64,000 nucleotides of DNA, taken from the IMG/VR virus record IMGVR_UViG_3300032605_000009, positions 1 through 64,000 of that record; one strand, 5' to 3'. Each line of letters begins with the position of its first letter. The stretch's first letter is position 1. Shown here piece after piece: positions 15,638-23,322 of the stretch. Below the pieces are notes generated by a model, which saw only the letters and a program-made list of their open reading frames with translations, was not told the DNA's origin and searched no databases. The position numbers were made by a program, and so were the translations under genes. This DNA is from a virus.

Positions 15638-17149
15638 ATGGCACTCAACTATTTTCGTGCCTTCTCAGATTTCATCATTAACTTCACCTTTGGCAAGGGC
15701 GTTAACTTCCGCTCACCTAAGGAAACAGAAGCTATTGTCCCAGACCTTCTAGAGCGTGTATGGGAAGTAGATAACAACAAAGCTACAGTTCTTTGGGAAA
15801 TCGGCCAACAAGGCGGAGTATCTGGAGACTGCTTTATCAAGGTAGCTTACGAAGAAGCATTCGTGGATACCGCAGGCCGCGCTCACCCAGGCCGTGTACG
15901 TATCCTGCCACTTAACGCATCATTCTCTTTCCCAGAGTTCCACCCACATGATCGCGAGCGCCTCATCCGTTTCAAGTTGAAGTACCGCTTCTGGGGCACA
16001 TCACTTGAAGGCACACGTCAAGTATTCACTTACACTGAAATCTTGACAGACGACACGATTGAGGAATACATCAATGACGAGCTCATTGACTCGCGCCCAA
16101 ACCCACTGGGCACTATACCCGTTATACATATTCCTAACATTCGTATTTCTGGTTCTCCTTGGGGTCTCTCAGACTGTGATCAGATTATCAGCATTAACCG
16201 TACGTATAACGAAACGGCGACAGACATTGCGGACATCGTTAACTACCACGCAGCGCCAGTTACAGTTATTATCGGCGCTAAGGCGGCGCAGCTAGAAAAA
16301 GGCGCCAACAAGGTATGGGGTGGCTTGCCTAAGGATGCTCGTGTAGAAAACCTTGAAGGCGGCGGCTCTGGCCTAAAGCTTGGTCTTGAGTTCCTTGAGC
16401 TAATGAAGAAGGCCATGCACGAAATGGTCGGCGTACCTGAGACTGCTCTTGGTCAGGCTATGCCAGTATCTAACACATCAGGTGTTGCTCTTAGCATTAT
16501 GTTCCAGCCTCTTATGGCTCGTTACCACCAAAAGATTATTCAATACGCTCACGGCCTAGAGCGCGTCAATGAGCTTATCCTTCTTAACCTTGCTGTTAAG
16601 GAGCCTGAGGTATTTACCTGGGATCCTAACTCAAGCACAACGCCTCTAAAGCCTGGTCAGCTTTCACAGCTAGATCCTAATGACCCTATTACTTTCCGCT
16701 CTTATGTTCACTTCCCACCTCCGCTACCACTAGACAAGCTCATCGTTCTGAACGAGATTCAGACCAAGATGTCCCTTGGCTTGGAGTCAAAGGAAGGCGC
16801 TTTGCGCCTATTGGGCGAAGAGTTCCCTGCTGAGAAGCTCACCGAGATCCGTCAAGAACTCATGGATGACGCTAAGGCTGATGGTGCTCTTAAGCTCCTA
16901 CAGACCGAAATCAACAATGAAATTGCTTCCCTTACAGGAATGCTCCCTGCAGAAGGTGGTATGGCTGAGCCTCTACCTACTGGTCCAGAAGGAGAACCTG
17001 CAGTCCCTCAAGGCGGACCAACTCCGATCCTTGATGAGGCAACCATGCTGAACACAGCAGGTGAGGCGGCTCTACGTAACCGCCTAGTTACAGAAGCTTA
17101 CGGCACCCAGATCCCACAGAGAAGGACGCCGCAAGACTACGAGAAGTAA
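15638..17149 (+). CDS. Portal protein
   Basis: A 503-residue protein from the first ATG in this frame; coding clearly extends back to at least 15590 and its natural N-terminus is the frame at 15433-15588. Recognisable portal blocks include SGDCFIKVAYEEAF, the stem-like SGSPWGLSDCDQI and VGVPETALGQAMP. Portal proteins form the dodecameric DNA channel at the capsid vertex. It stands between terminase and scaffold as expected. ATG 15638 has no good ribosome site, which supports the view that translation begins upstream. Confidence 0.85.
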   Translation: MALNYFRAFSDFIINFTFGKGVNFRSPKETEAIVPDLLERVWEVDNNKATVLWEIGQQGGVSGDCFIKVAYEEAFVDTAGRAHPGRVRILPLNASFSFPEFHPHDRERLIRFKLKYRFWGTSLEGTRQVFTYTEILTDDTIEEYINDELIDSRPNPLGTIPVIHIPNIRISGSPWGLSDCDQIISINRTYNETATDIADIVNYHAAPVTVIIGAKAAQLEKGANKVWGGLPKDARVENLEGGGSGLKLGLEFLELMKKAMHEMVGVPETALGQAMPVSNTSGVALSIMFQPLMARYHQKIIQYAHGLERVNELILLNLAVKEPEVFTWDPNSSTTPLKPGQLSQLDPNDPITFRSYVHFPPPLPLDKLIVLNEIQTKMSLGLESKEGALRLLGEEFPAEKLTEIRQELMDDAKADGALKLLQTEINNEIASLTGMLPAEGGMAEPLPTGPEGEPAVPQGGPTPILDEATMLNTAGEAALRNRLVTEAYGTQIPQRRTPQDYEK

Positions 17150-17269
17150 TGCAGTTTAGCCTGTATTTCTTTCTATGTAGGGCAAAATTAAATATACAAC
17201 TAACGGTAGGTCATACGTGATACGGGCTTCGGCTCATTTGGAAAACGACCCAGAGGATAAGGACATATT

Positions 17270-18067
17270 ATGTCAGAAACAGCAGAAGTTATGGCGGATG
17301 CCTTCGCGGCTGAAGCTAACACAGTTCCAGTAGTAAATGTGTCTGGCGTTGATGCGCAGACTGCTACGGAATCTCCTGAAGCACGTCCTGGTAAGACTCA
17401 GAAGTTTTATACTGAAGATGATCTAGCCAAGGTTCGAGCCCAGGAAAAGAACAAGCTCTATCCTGAACTTGAGAGCCTACGAGGAGAAGTCCTTGAGCTC
17501 AAAAAAGAGAAGGAAGCTAAGGATGCTGCTAAAGCTCAGCAACGCGCTGAAGAGGAAGCAGCTCTACGAGCTAAGCAAGAAGACGAGCTATCAGCTAAAG
17601 ATCTTCTTAAGCTTAAAGAGCAAGAATGGAAAGAGCAGCTTGAGCATGAGCGTCAAGAACGCGAACGCGCTATCGCTCTTCTGGAACAAGAAAAGGCTTT
17701 TGCCGATCTACAGCAATACCGCCAACAGCGTTTAGAGCAAGAACGAGACAACATCGTCCCTGAACTGCTCGACCTGGTACACGGCAACTCTCGTGAAGAG
17801 TTGGATGCAAGTCTTAATGATTTGCAACAACGCTCTGCGAAGATCCTAGAGTCTGCTCAGCAGGCACTAGTTAACGCTCGTAAAGAAATGCCAGGAACAA
17901 GGGCAACCTTGCCTCCTGCTGGACCACTGGAAACTAATTCGGAACAACGTCAGTTTACGGCAGATGAGATCGCTTCTATGCCAATGAACGAATACGCTAA
18001 ATACAGAAGTCGCCTATTGAGTGATAGAGCTCAGGGTAAGACATCGGGAATGTTCGGCTCAAAGTAA
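17270..18067 (+). CDS. Capsid scaffold-like protein
   Basis: A 265-residue protein that is almost all charged coiled coil (about 40-200, rich in Glu, Lys, Gln, Ala) with disordered ends. It sits directly before the major capsid gene, the usual site of the scaffold. The C-terminal region (MPMNEYAKYRSRLL) is a plausible capsid-binding helix. Scaffolds guide prohead assembly and are then removed. Assignment rests on composition and position. Confidence 0.75.
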   Translation: MSETAEVMADAFAAEANTVPVVNVSGVDAQTATESPEARPGKTQKFYTEDDLAKVRAQEKNKLYPELESLRGEVLELKKEKEAKDAAKAQQRAEEEAALRAKQEDELSAKDLLKLKEQEWKEQLEHERQERERAIALLEQEKAFADLQQYRQQRLEQERDNIVPELLDLVHGNSREELDASLNDLQQRSAKILESAQQALVNARKEMPGTRATLPPAGPLETNSEQRQFTADEIASMPMNEYAKYRSRLLSDRAQGKTSGMFGSK

Positions 18068-18103
18068 CCCTAACCTCAACTCTATAGAAAAGGAACCATC
18101 TAA

Positions 18104-19177
18104 ATGGCTTCAGGTATCACAGGTACCGGCAATCTAGCCGCGTCACCAACAGCCTACTCAGGCACAAACACCCAGCTCACACAGGCAATCCAACAGATCT
18201 GGTCTAAGGAAATCCTATTCCAGGCTATGCCAATCCTTCGTTTTGAACAATTCGCTGTTAAGAAGACTGAACTAGGTGTTGCACCTGGTCTCCAGATCAA
18301 CTTCATGCGTTACAACAACCTCGGCTTTGCTTCACCATTGGTCGAAGGTGTACGTATGCAGACAAACGCTCTTACAGCTCAACAGTTCTCAATCACAGTA
18401 ACAGAGCATGGTTATGCTCTTGCTGTTTCAGAACTTCTTCTTAACGCTTCATTCGATGACGTAATGGCTTCTGCTTCACGTCTTCTCGGTCGCAACATGG
18501 CTCTCTACCTTGATGGCCTTTCACGCGATACTCTCTATGCAGCTTCTTCAACACTTTACGGTGAAGATCGCTCATCAGTCTCATCTGCTGTCAACAACTG
18601 GTACGGATACGGCACATTCGCTACATCTCGTGCTTCAATGACAGGTTCTTCATACTTGACACCACACGTTGTCAAGGACACAGTAGAGACCTTGGCTACA
18701 AAGAACATCCCTCGTTTGGGCGAGACCTACGTCTGCTTCGTTCACCCTCACCAATCACGTACACTTCGCGACAACCCAGAGTTCATCGAAGTAACAAAGT
18801 ACGCTGCTCCAGGCAACTTCATGCTCGGTGAAATCGGACGTTTGTACGATGTAGTCTTCATCGAAACAACACAGGTTCTCCACGTTCCTGGTGGTGCTGG
18901 TGCTAACTACACAGCTGACTCAACAGTCGCTAACCCAGTAGTTGTACCTGGCGGAGGATACACAACTCCTAACACCCTCACAGGTAACGGTTCATCTGAC
19001 CGCTACAGCGCTATCTTCATCGGAGACAACGCTTTCGGTCACGCTATCTCTCTTCCAGTCGAGCTCCGCGATGGCGGTATCTTGGACTTTGGTCGTGAGC
19101 ATGCGCTTGCTTGGTACTCAATCTTCGGACTTGGCCTAATCACAGACCAAAGCGTAGTAATTGCGGAGACCAATTAG
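18104..19177 (+). CDS. Major capsid protein, N4-gp56-like
   Basis: A 357-residue protein with the features of the N4-gp56 family of HK97-fold capsid proteins: the IWSKEILFQAMPILRFEQF start block, GLQINFMRYNN, a TVTEHGYALAVSELLLN block and FVHPHQSRTLRDNPEF near the C-terminal third. Biased codon use (AAC, TTC, CTC) fits very high expression. It follows the scaffold and is followed at once by a terminator-like hairpin. No protease gene is seen nearby. Confidence 0.9.
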   Translation: MASGITGTGNLAASPTAYSGTNTQLTQAIQQIWSKEILFQAMPILRFEQFAVKKTELGVAPGLQINFMRYNNLGFASPLVEGVRMQTNALTAQQFSITVTEHGYALAVSELLLNASFDDVMASASRLLGRNMALYLDGLSRDTLYAASSTLYGEDRSSVSSAVNNWYGYGTFATSRASMTGSSYLTPHVVKDTVETLATKNIPRLGETYVCFVHPHQSRTLRDNPEFIEVTKYAAPGNFMLGEIGRLYDVVFIETTQVLHVPGGAGANYTADSTVANPVVVPGGGYTTPNTLTGNGSSDRYSAIFIGDNAFGHAISLPVELRDGGILDFGREHALAWYSIFGLGLITDQSVVIAETN

Positions 19178-19196
19178 CCTAAACAGTGATAAGATT

Positions 19197-19232
19197 CTCC
19201 TAGTAGGCAACTAGCCTGCTAGGAGGTCTTTT
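19197..19232 (+). terminator. Terminator hairpin that also buries the next ribosome site
   Basis: CTCCTAGTAGGC at 19197-19208 pairs with GCCTGCTAGGAG at 19214-19225 (12 pairs, one G-T), loop AACTA, then GTCTTTTA. The right arm contains AGGAG, the ribosome site for the endonuclease at 19237, so the gene should be poorly translated from capsid read-through transcripts. Confidence 0.75.
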
Positions 19233-19236
19233 ACAC

Positions 19237-19800
19237 ATGGCAGTAAAAGAAGGATGTCCGCAAGGACATAAATATACAGAAGAAAACTCTTACATAGATA
19301 AGAACGGTTATACCCACTGCAGAACTTGTCGCTTAGAGCGAATGAGAGAGCGCAGAAAGGATAACTTAAGGGTTGGACGTGGCGTTAATAACGCCTCTAA
19401 GACTGAGTGCCCTAAAGGTCACCCCTATGATGAAGAGAACACAATTACATATGTAAAGCCTAACGGTAGAACTAGAAGATGTTGCCGTGAGTGTGCCAGA
19501 GTAAACATGATTACCCAGAACGTTAAACGTTATGGAATAACCAAACCAGACTTCGAAGCACTAGTAGCATCACAAGATTCTAGATGTGCCATATGCAAAG
19601 GAAAGTTCTGGGATGAGGTCTCCTCTCCCCATATAGACCACGACCACACCTGCTGTAATGAGCAAATGAGGTCATGTGGCAAATGTATAAGAGGACTCCT
19701 ATGCAGAGGCTGTAACCAAGTTCTTGGCTGTGCCAAGGACGACATCGAGACCTTAAAGGCCGCGATAAAGTACTTACGGTCAGGAACTCTGACTTTTTAA
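19237..19800 (+). CDS. Endonuclease VII-like homing nuclease
   Basis: A 187-residue protein. Two N-terminal zinc-like modules of the form CPxGHxYxEEN...C..C (about 7-31 and 58-86) precede a recombination endonuclease VII-like core: C117 and C120, HIDHDH (132-137), then RGLLCRGCNQVLG (C156, C159, N160) and a C-terminal helix. Such His-Me finger nucleases spread as free-standing homing genes. It sits just behind the capsid gene and its ribosome site is locked in the terminator hairpin. A true Holliday-junction role, as in T4, is less likely. Confidence 0.8.
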   Translation: MAVKEGCPQGHKYTEENSYIDKNGYTHCRTCRLERMRERRKDNLRVGRGVNNASKTECPKGHPYDEENTITYVKPNGRTRRCCRECARVNMITQNVKRYGITKPDFEALVASQDSRCAICKGKFWDEVSSPHIDHDHTCCNEQMRSCGKCIRGLLCRGCNQVLGCAKDDIETLKAAIKYLRSGTLTF

Positions 19801-19826
19801 CCGAGACAATACATTGGAGAATTATC

Positions 19827-20195
19827 ATGGCAACACAGAAAGCAAAACCAACCGACGTTACTGGTCGTGCGCGAGAAGCTCTCGCTGAACAGTTCGCCGA
19901 AGACCAAGCGCAACGCGCTGGTGAGATGTCCCTAGCTACAGCTAAGGCAAGTGCACAGCTTGATGAAGTAATTGATGCAACAACCCCTAACCGTCAGACA
20001 GTCATTGTTGATGCTGTAACCACAGTAGGAAACGATGAAGGCGACATGGTTGAGATCCGCACAACTGACAACATTGAGAATATGACCCTTGGTAAGGGCA
20101 ACACCTATAACTTCAAGGCAGGACAGAAGTACAAGGTTACTCGTCACGTTGCTACTCACCTTAAGGAAAAAGGCTACCTGGCTGGCGTCATCTAA
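19827..20195 (+). CDS. Head-region hypothetical protein
   Basis: A 122-residue protein: an acidic/Ala-rich helical first half and a second half with EIRTTDNIENMTLGKGNTY, FKAGQKYKVTRHVATHLKEKG. This second block resembles small proteins coded after the capsid gene in actinomyophages. A capsid accessory or head-completion role is inferred. It is followed by a terminator. Confidence 0.55.
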   Translation: MATQKAKPTDVTGRAREALAEQFAEDQAQRAGEMSLATAKASAQLDEVIDATTPNRQTVIVDAVTTVGNDEGDMVEIRTTDNIENMTLGKGNTYNFKAGQKYKVTRHVATHLKEKGYLAGVI

Positions 20196-20213
20196 GGCGT
20201 AACTTTACGACTG

Positions 20214-20240
20214 AGCGGACTCTCGTCGGGTCCGCTTTTT
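20214..20240 (+). terminator. Rho-independent terminator after head genes
   Basis: AGCGGAC at 20214-20220 pairs with GTCCGCT at 20230-20236, followed by TTTTT. Downstream, CTAATAC at 20261 is a weak -10-like match without a good -35. Confidence 0.8.
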
Positions 20241-20307
20241 CGTTTGTGCAGATTTTTAGGCTAATACACGCCATCATAGTACAGGCGTCTTTATGTAGGG
20301 AGTTTAT

Positions 20308-21375
20308 GTGGCTACGATCTCTGATCTACTCTCTCGAGTCCGTCTAGAGCTTGGCGATCAGCAAAAGGCGTTTACCTTTAACGCAACAGGCGACGGCTCC
20401 ACTAAAGTCTTTGCAACTGGCATTAAGCCAATGGAAGTTGAAAACTTATCGGTCAAGGTAGCTGGAAGCAGCATTGCGTACCCTACTGGCTACACTGTTG
20501 AGCAGAGCACAGGTATTGTCACCTTTGCTACAGCTCCAGCTAATAACGCGGCTATTGTCATTCAAGGCAATGTAGATCGCTACTTCCTAGATTCAGAGCT
20601 CACGGAGTTCATCAACGATGCTGTGAACCAGCACACATATAACCGCGTAGATTCCTACGGCAGCCAAGTTACTCTTGCTACTATCTCTGCAGTTGAGGAA
20701 TACCCAGTAGCTATCCTCGCCTCTATCGAAGGGCTATGGGCTCTCGCTACAGACGCAGCTTTTGATATCAACATCACGGCCCCAGACGGCGTAATGATTC
20801 CACGTTCTGAGCGTTACCGTCAGCTTACAGAGATTATCTCTGAGCGTTGGAACCAGTACCGACTCCTCTGCTCACAGCTCAACATTGGTCTCTGGAAGAT
20901 CGAGATGGGTACCCTCATCCGTACTTCCCGCACTACCAACAAATATGTTCCTATCTATGTTGGTCAAGAGATCGACGACTCTCGTATGCCAGAGCGCGTC
21001 TGGATCCAGAACAACCTTACTGGCCGCAACCCATTCCCTTCATATGCTCAGACTTACGATATTGTCCTTTACCAAGGAAACAGCTACCAATCTACATTTG
21101 ATTTTCCATTTGATATTACGGGCATGGACTTTGAGGCGCAGATTCGCACCTACCCAAACTCTCCATCACTCTATGCAACGTTTGAAGTTACAGTCGTATC
21201 AACCTCTACAAGCTTAAGCACACTACAGCTTAACCTTGAGGTTAGCGATACTGAGTACCTTCCTCCACGTGCTTTTTGGGATCTAAGAGCTACCTCATCA
21301 TCAGACTCTAACTGGGCTCAGACTTACATTAAGGGGCAGGTGTTTACCACTGAGGCGGTAACCCTTGACTACTAG
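20308..21375 (+). CDS. Virion structural protein, connector or fibre-base type
   Basis: A 355-residue protein from GTG 20308 (GGGAG upstream). The N-terminus MATISDLLSRVRLELGDQ and LDSELTEFINDAVNQHT resemble head-tail connector proteins. A beta insertion (DGSTKVFATGIKPM) is nested within, and the last 120 residues (YDIVLYQGNSYQSTFDFPF onwards) look like a small beta domain found in baseplate or fibre proteins. A neck-located protein linking head and surface fibres is a fair guess. It overlaps the next gene by 11 nt. Confidence 0.55.
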   Translation: MATISDLLSRVRLELGDQQKAFTFNATGDGSTKVFATGIKPMEVENLSVKVAGSSIAYPTGYTVEQSTGIVTFATAPANNAAIVIQGNVDRYFLDSELTEFINDAVNQHTYNRVDSYGSQVTLATISAVEEYPVAILASIEGLWALATDAAFDINITAPDGVMIPRSERYRQLTEIISERWNQYRLLCSQLNIGLWKIEMGTLIRTSRTTNKYVPIYVGQEIDDSRMPERVWIQNNLTGRNPFPSYAQTYDIVLYQGNSYQSTFDFPFDITGMDFEAQIRTYPNSPSLYATFEVTVVSTSTSLSTLQLNLEVSDTEYLPPRAFWDLRATSSSDSNWAQTYIKGQVFTTEAVTLDY

Positions 21376-21787
21376 TTGTAATAGATGTGGTAGTTGGCCG
21401 TGTAACTGTGGAGCCATTACTGTAACCCCTTCTGCGCCTATCGTTATCCAGGTCTCAACACCTACCCAGTACACCCAGTCTCAAACCACCCTTCAGGTCC
21501 TGCCTGGGCAAGGTGGGGCTAGAGGTATACAAGGTACGCAGGGCCTTCAGGGCTCTTATGGTGTACAGGGAGCTACTGGAACCAGTCTTCATAACATCTC
21601 TTATACCTATACCCAGGCTACCCCTTCGGCTACTTGGACTATTAATCATAATTTGGGCTATAACCCTAACCTTACAGTTCAAGATTCCGCTGGTACCATT
21701 GTTGAAGGCGAAATATCGTACACCAATTCGAACTCACTTACGGTCACATTCTCAGCAGCTTTTAGCGGATACGCGTACCTATCTTAA
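21365..21787 (+). CDS. Short collagen-like fibre protein
   Basis: A 140-residue protein from TTG 21365 inside the end of the previous gene. It opens with a cysteine-rich CNRCGSWPCNCG, unusual for a fibre. There is a short Gly-X-Y stretch (about 50-70), then a beta domain with ATWTINHNLGYNPNLTVQD. That ATWTINHNLG domain type recurs as YTVTHNLGTQ in the next gene and is common at phage fibre ends. Probable virion fibre. Confidence 0.55.
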   Translation: MTTSCNRCGSWPCNCGAITVTPSAPIVIQVSTPTQYTQSQTTLQVLPGQGGARGIQGTQGLQGSYGVQGATGTSLHNISYTYTQATPSATWTINHNLGYNPNLTVQDSAGTIVEGEISYTNSNSLTVTFSAAFSGYAYLS

Positions 21788-21799
21788 GGAGATAGTTCC

Positions 21800-23062
21800 A
21801 TGGCACGTAAGTTTTTAACACCTATCAACCTCTCTCAACTAGAGCTGCAGAATGCCGCTATTCAAAACCTGGCAACTGCTCCATCAAGCCCAGTAACAGG
21901 TCAAATCTATTTTGATACAACACTTGGTTACCTCAGAACATGGAATGGCACAGCATGGCTTAACGCCAGCATTGGTGCTAACGGTGCTCAAGGAACACAG
22001 GGCATCCAAGGTGTGCAGGGCACACAAGGTATTCAGGGTACGCAAGGTATCCAAGGAGTTCAAGGTACCCAAGGCACTCAGGGAACACAAGGTACCCAAG
22101 GCACGCAAGGCATCCAAGGCCTAACTGGTTCTCAAGGTACACAAGGTACCCAGGGCATCCAAGGAATCACAGGTTCACAAGGAACTCAAGGCATCCAGGG
22201 AATTACTGGAGCGCAAGGTACTCAAGGTATTCAAGGCGTACAAGGAACCCAGGGTACTCAAGGTACACAGGGTGTTCAAGGCCTACAAGGTATCCAGGGA
22301 ACTAACGCTGGAATCCTTTCAACTGATAGCAGCCTTAATATTAACGGCTCTGGTGTTCTTTCTGTCAACACCTCCGTTATAGCTACTAAGGCGTATGTTG
22401 ATGCAACAGCAGAGGGACTTTCAGTACTTGAGTCTGTTCGCACAGATACCAACACTAACCTTAACTTAGCCTCTACTCTTACAACTCTTAACGGCGTAAC
22501 CCTTGCTAACAACGACCGCGTGTTGGTTAAGAACCAGACTACCGCTACTCAAAACGGTATCTATATCTATAACTCTACATCTAGCTTACTTGTTGCGTCT
22601 ACTAACGCAGAAGACACGAACCTTAAAGAAGGCTCGTTCGTATTCGTAGAAGAAGGTACCAACGCCGCACAAGGTTGGGTTATCACCGCTTACTCAGGTG
22701 GAGCTTCTACCTGGACACAGTTCTCTGCTGCTGGAGAGTACACAGCTGGTAACGGAATCACCATCTCTGGTGGCGCAATCTCAGCTAACTACGGTTCTGG
22801 CCTTACAGTTTCTGGCTCACAACTTGTAGTAGACACCAGCAAGGTTGTTGAAAAATACACAACTCTTATCGGTGATGGTTCAAGCACTAGCTACACAGTT
22901 ACCCACAACCTAGGCACACAGAGCGCGATTGCAATCGTTTACGACGCATCAACAAATGCCGAAGTTGTTACTGATGTGGCTTACTCAACATCTAACACCG
23001 TAACAATTGGGTTTGCTGTTGCACCATCTTCAAACGCTTATCGCGTAGTAGTACACGCTTAA
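21800..23062 (+). CDS. Collagen-like tail fibre protein
   Basis: A 420-residue protein with GGAG before the ATG. Residues 1-58 form a small N-terminal domain (GQIYFDTTLGYLRTWNGTAW). About 60-172 is a collagen-like shaft of roughly 35 Gly-X-Gln triplets. The rest includes a LNGVTLANNDRVLVKNQ domain common in phage fibres and a C-terminal YTVTHNLG domain. It should assemble as a trimer on the virion surface and bind host structures. Confidence 0.8.
   Translation: MARKFLTPINLSQLELQNAAIQNLATAPSSPVTGQIYFDTTLGYLRTWNGTAWLNASIGANGAQGTQGIQGVQGTQGIQGTQGIQGVQGTQGTQGTQGTQGTQGIQGLTGSQGTQGTQGIQGITGSQGTQGIQGITGAQGTQGIQGVQGTQGTQGTQGVQGLQGIQGTNAGILSTDSSLNINGSGVLSVNTSVIATKAYVDATAEGLSVLESVRTDTNTNLNLASTLTTLNGVTLANNDRVLVKNQTTATQNGIYIYNSTSSLLVASTNAEDTNLKEGSFVFVEEGTNAAQGWVITAYSGGASTWTQFSAAGEYTAGNGITISGGAISANYGSGLTVSGSQLVVDTSKVVEKYTTLIGDGSSTSYTVTHNLGTQSAIAIVYDASTNAEVVTDVAYSTSNTVTIGFAVAPSSNAYRVVVHA
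21976..22305 (+). repeat. Collagen-like Gly-X-Gln coding repeat, block A
   Basis: Nine-base periodic DNA repeats (GG-X-ACNCAAGG style) code GTQGIQGVQG units. Synonymous codons vary from unit to unit, so the protein sequence, not the DNA, is conserved. Confidence 0.85.
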
Positions 23063-23076
23063 TCTAGGAGCGCTTA

Positions 23077-23307
23077 ATGTCCCGTAAGTTTGTTGTACCT
23101 ATAGGGTTGCTAGCGTTAGCTAGTGACCCTGTTGGTCATGAAGCTGGGGACGCTTACTACAGCACGACATTAAATGCTATTAAGACATTTGATGGAACTA
23201 ACTGGACTGCACAATCAAGCACTACTTTGGCTGATCTTGATGGGGGAAGTGCTACTTCTAACTACGGCGGCATTACTTCCATTAATGCTGGCACAGCGAC
23301 AGGATGA
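23077..23307 (+). CDS. Small fibre-associated protein
   Basis: A 76-residue protein: MSRKFVVPIGLLALASDP, then GDAYYSTTLNAIKTFDGTNWTAQ, the same kind of YFDTTLGYLRTWNGTAW module as the N-terminus of the gene before. It lacks a shaft, so it may be a stand-alone capping or attachment domain, or a remnant of a duplicated fibre gene. Confidence 0.55.
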   Translation: MSRKFVVPIGLLALASDPVGHEAGDAYYSTTLNAIKTFDGTNWTAQSSTTLADLDGGSATSNYGGITSINAGTATG

Positions 23308-23322
23308 GGATAAAATAACCTA

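Noticed and set aside
17218-17334. Small GTG frame (38 codons) overlapping the scaffold start
   Set aside because: No ribosome site, unusual amino-acid mix after the first 18 residues, and it is fully explained by the scaffold gene in another frame.
20243-20266. Promoter after the 20214 terminator (CTAATAC)
   Set aside because: The -10-like TAATAC has no acceptable -35; mentioned only in passing.
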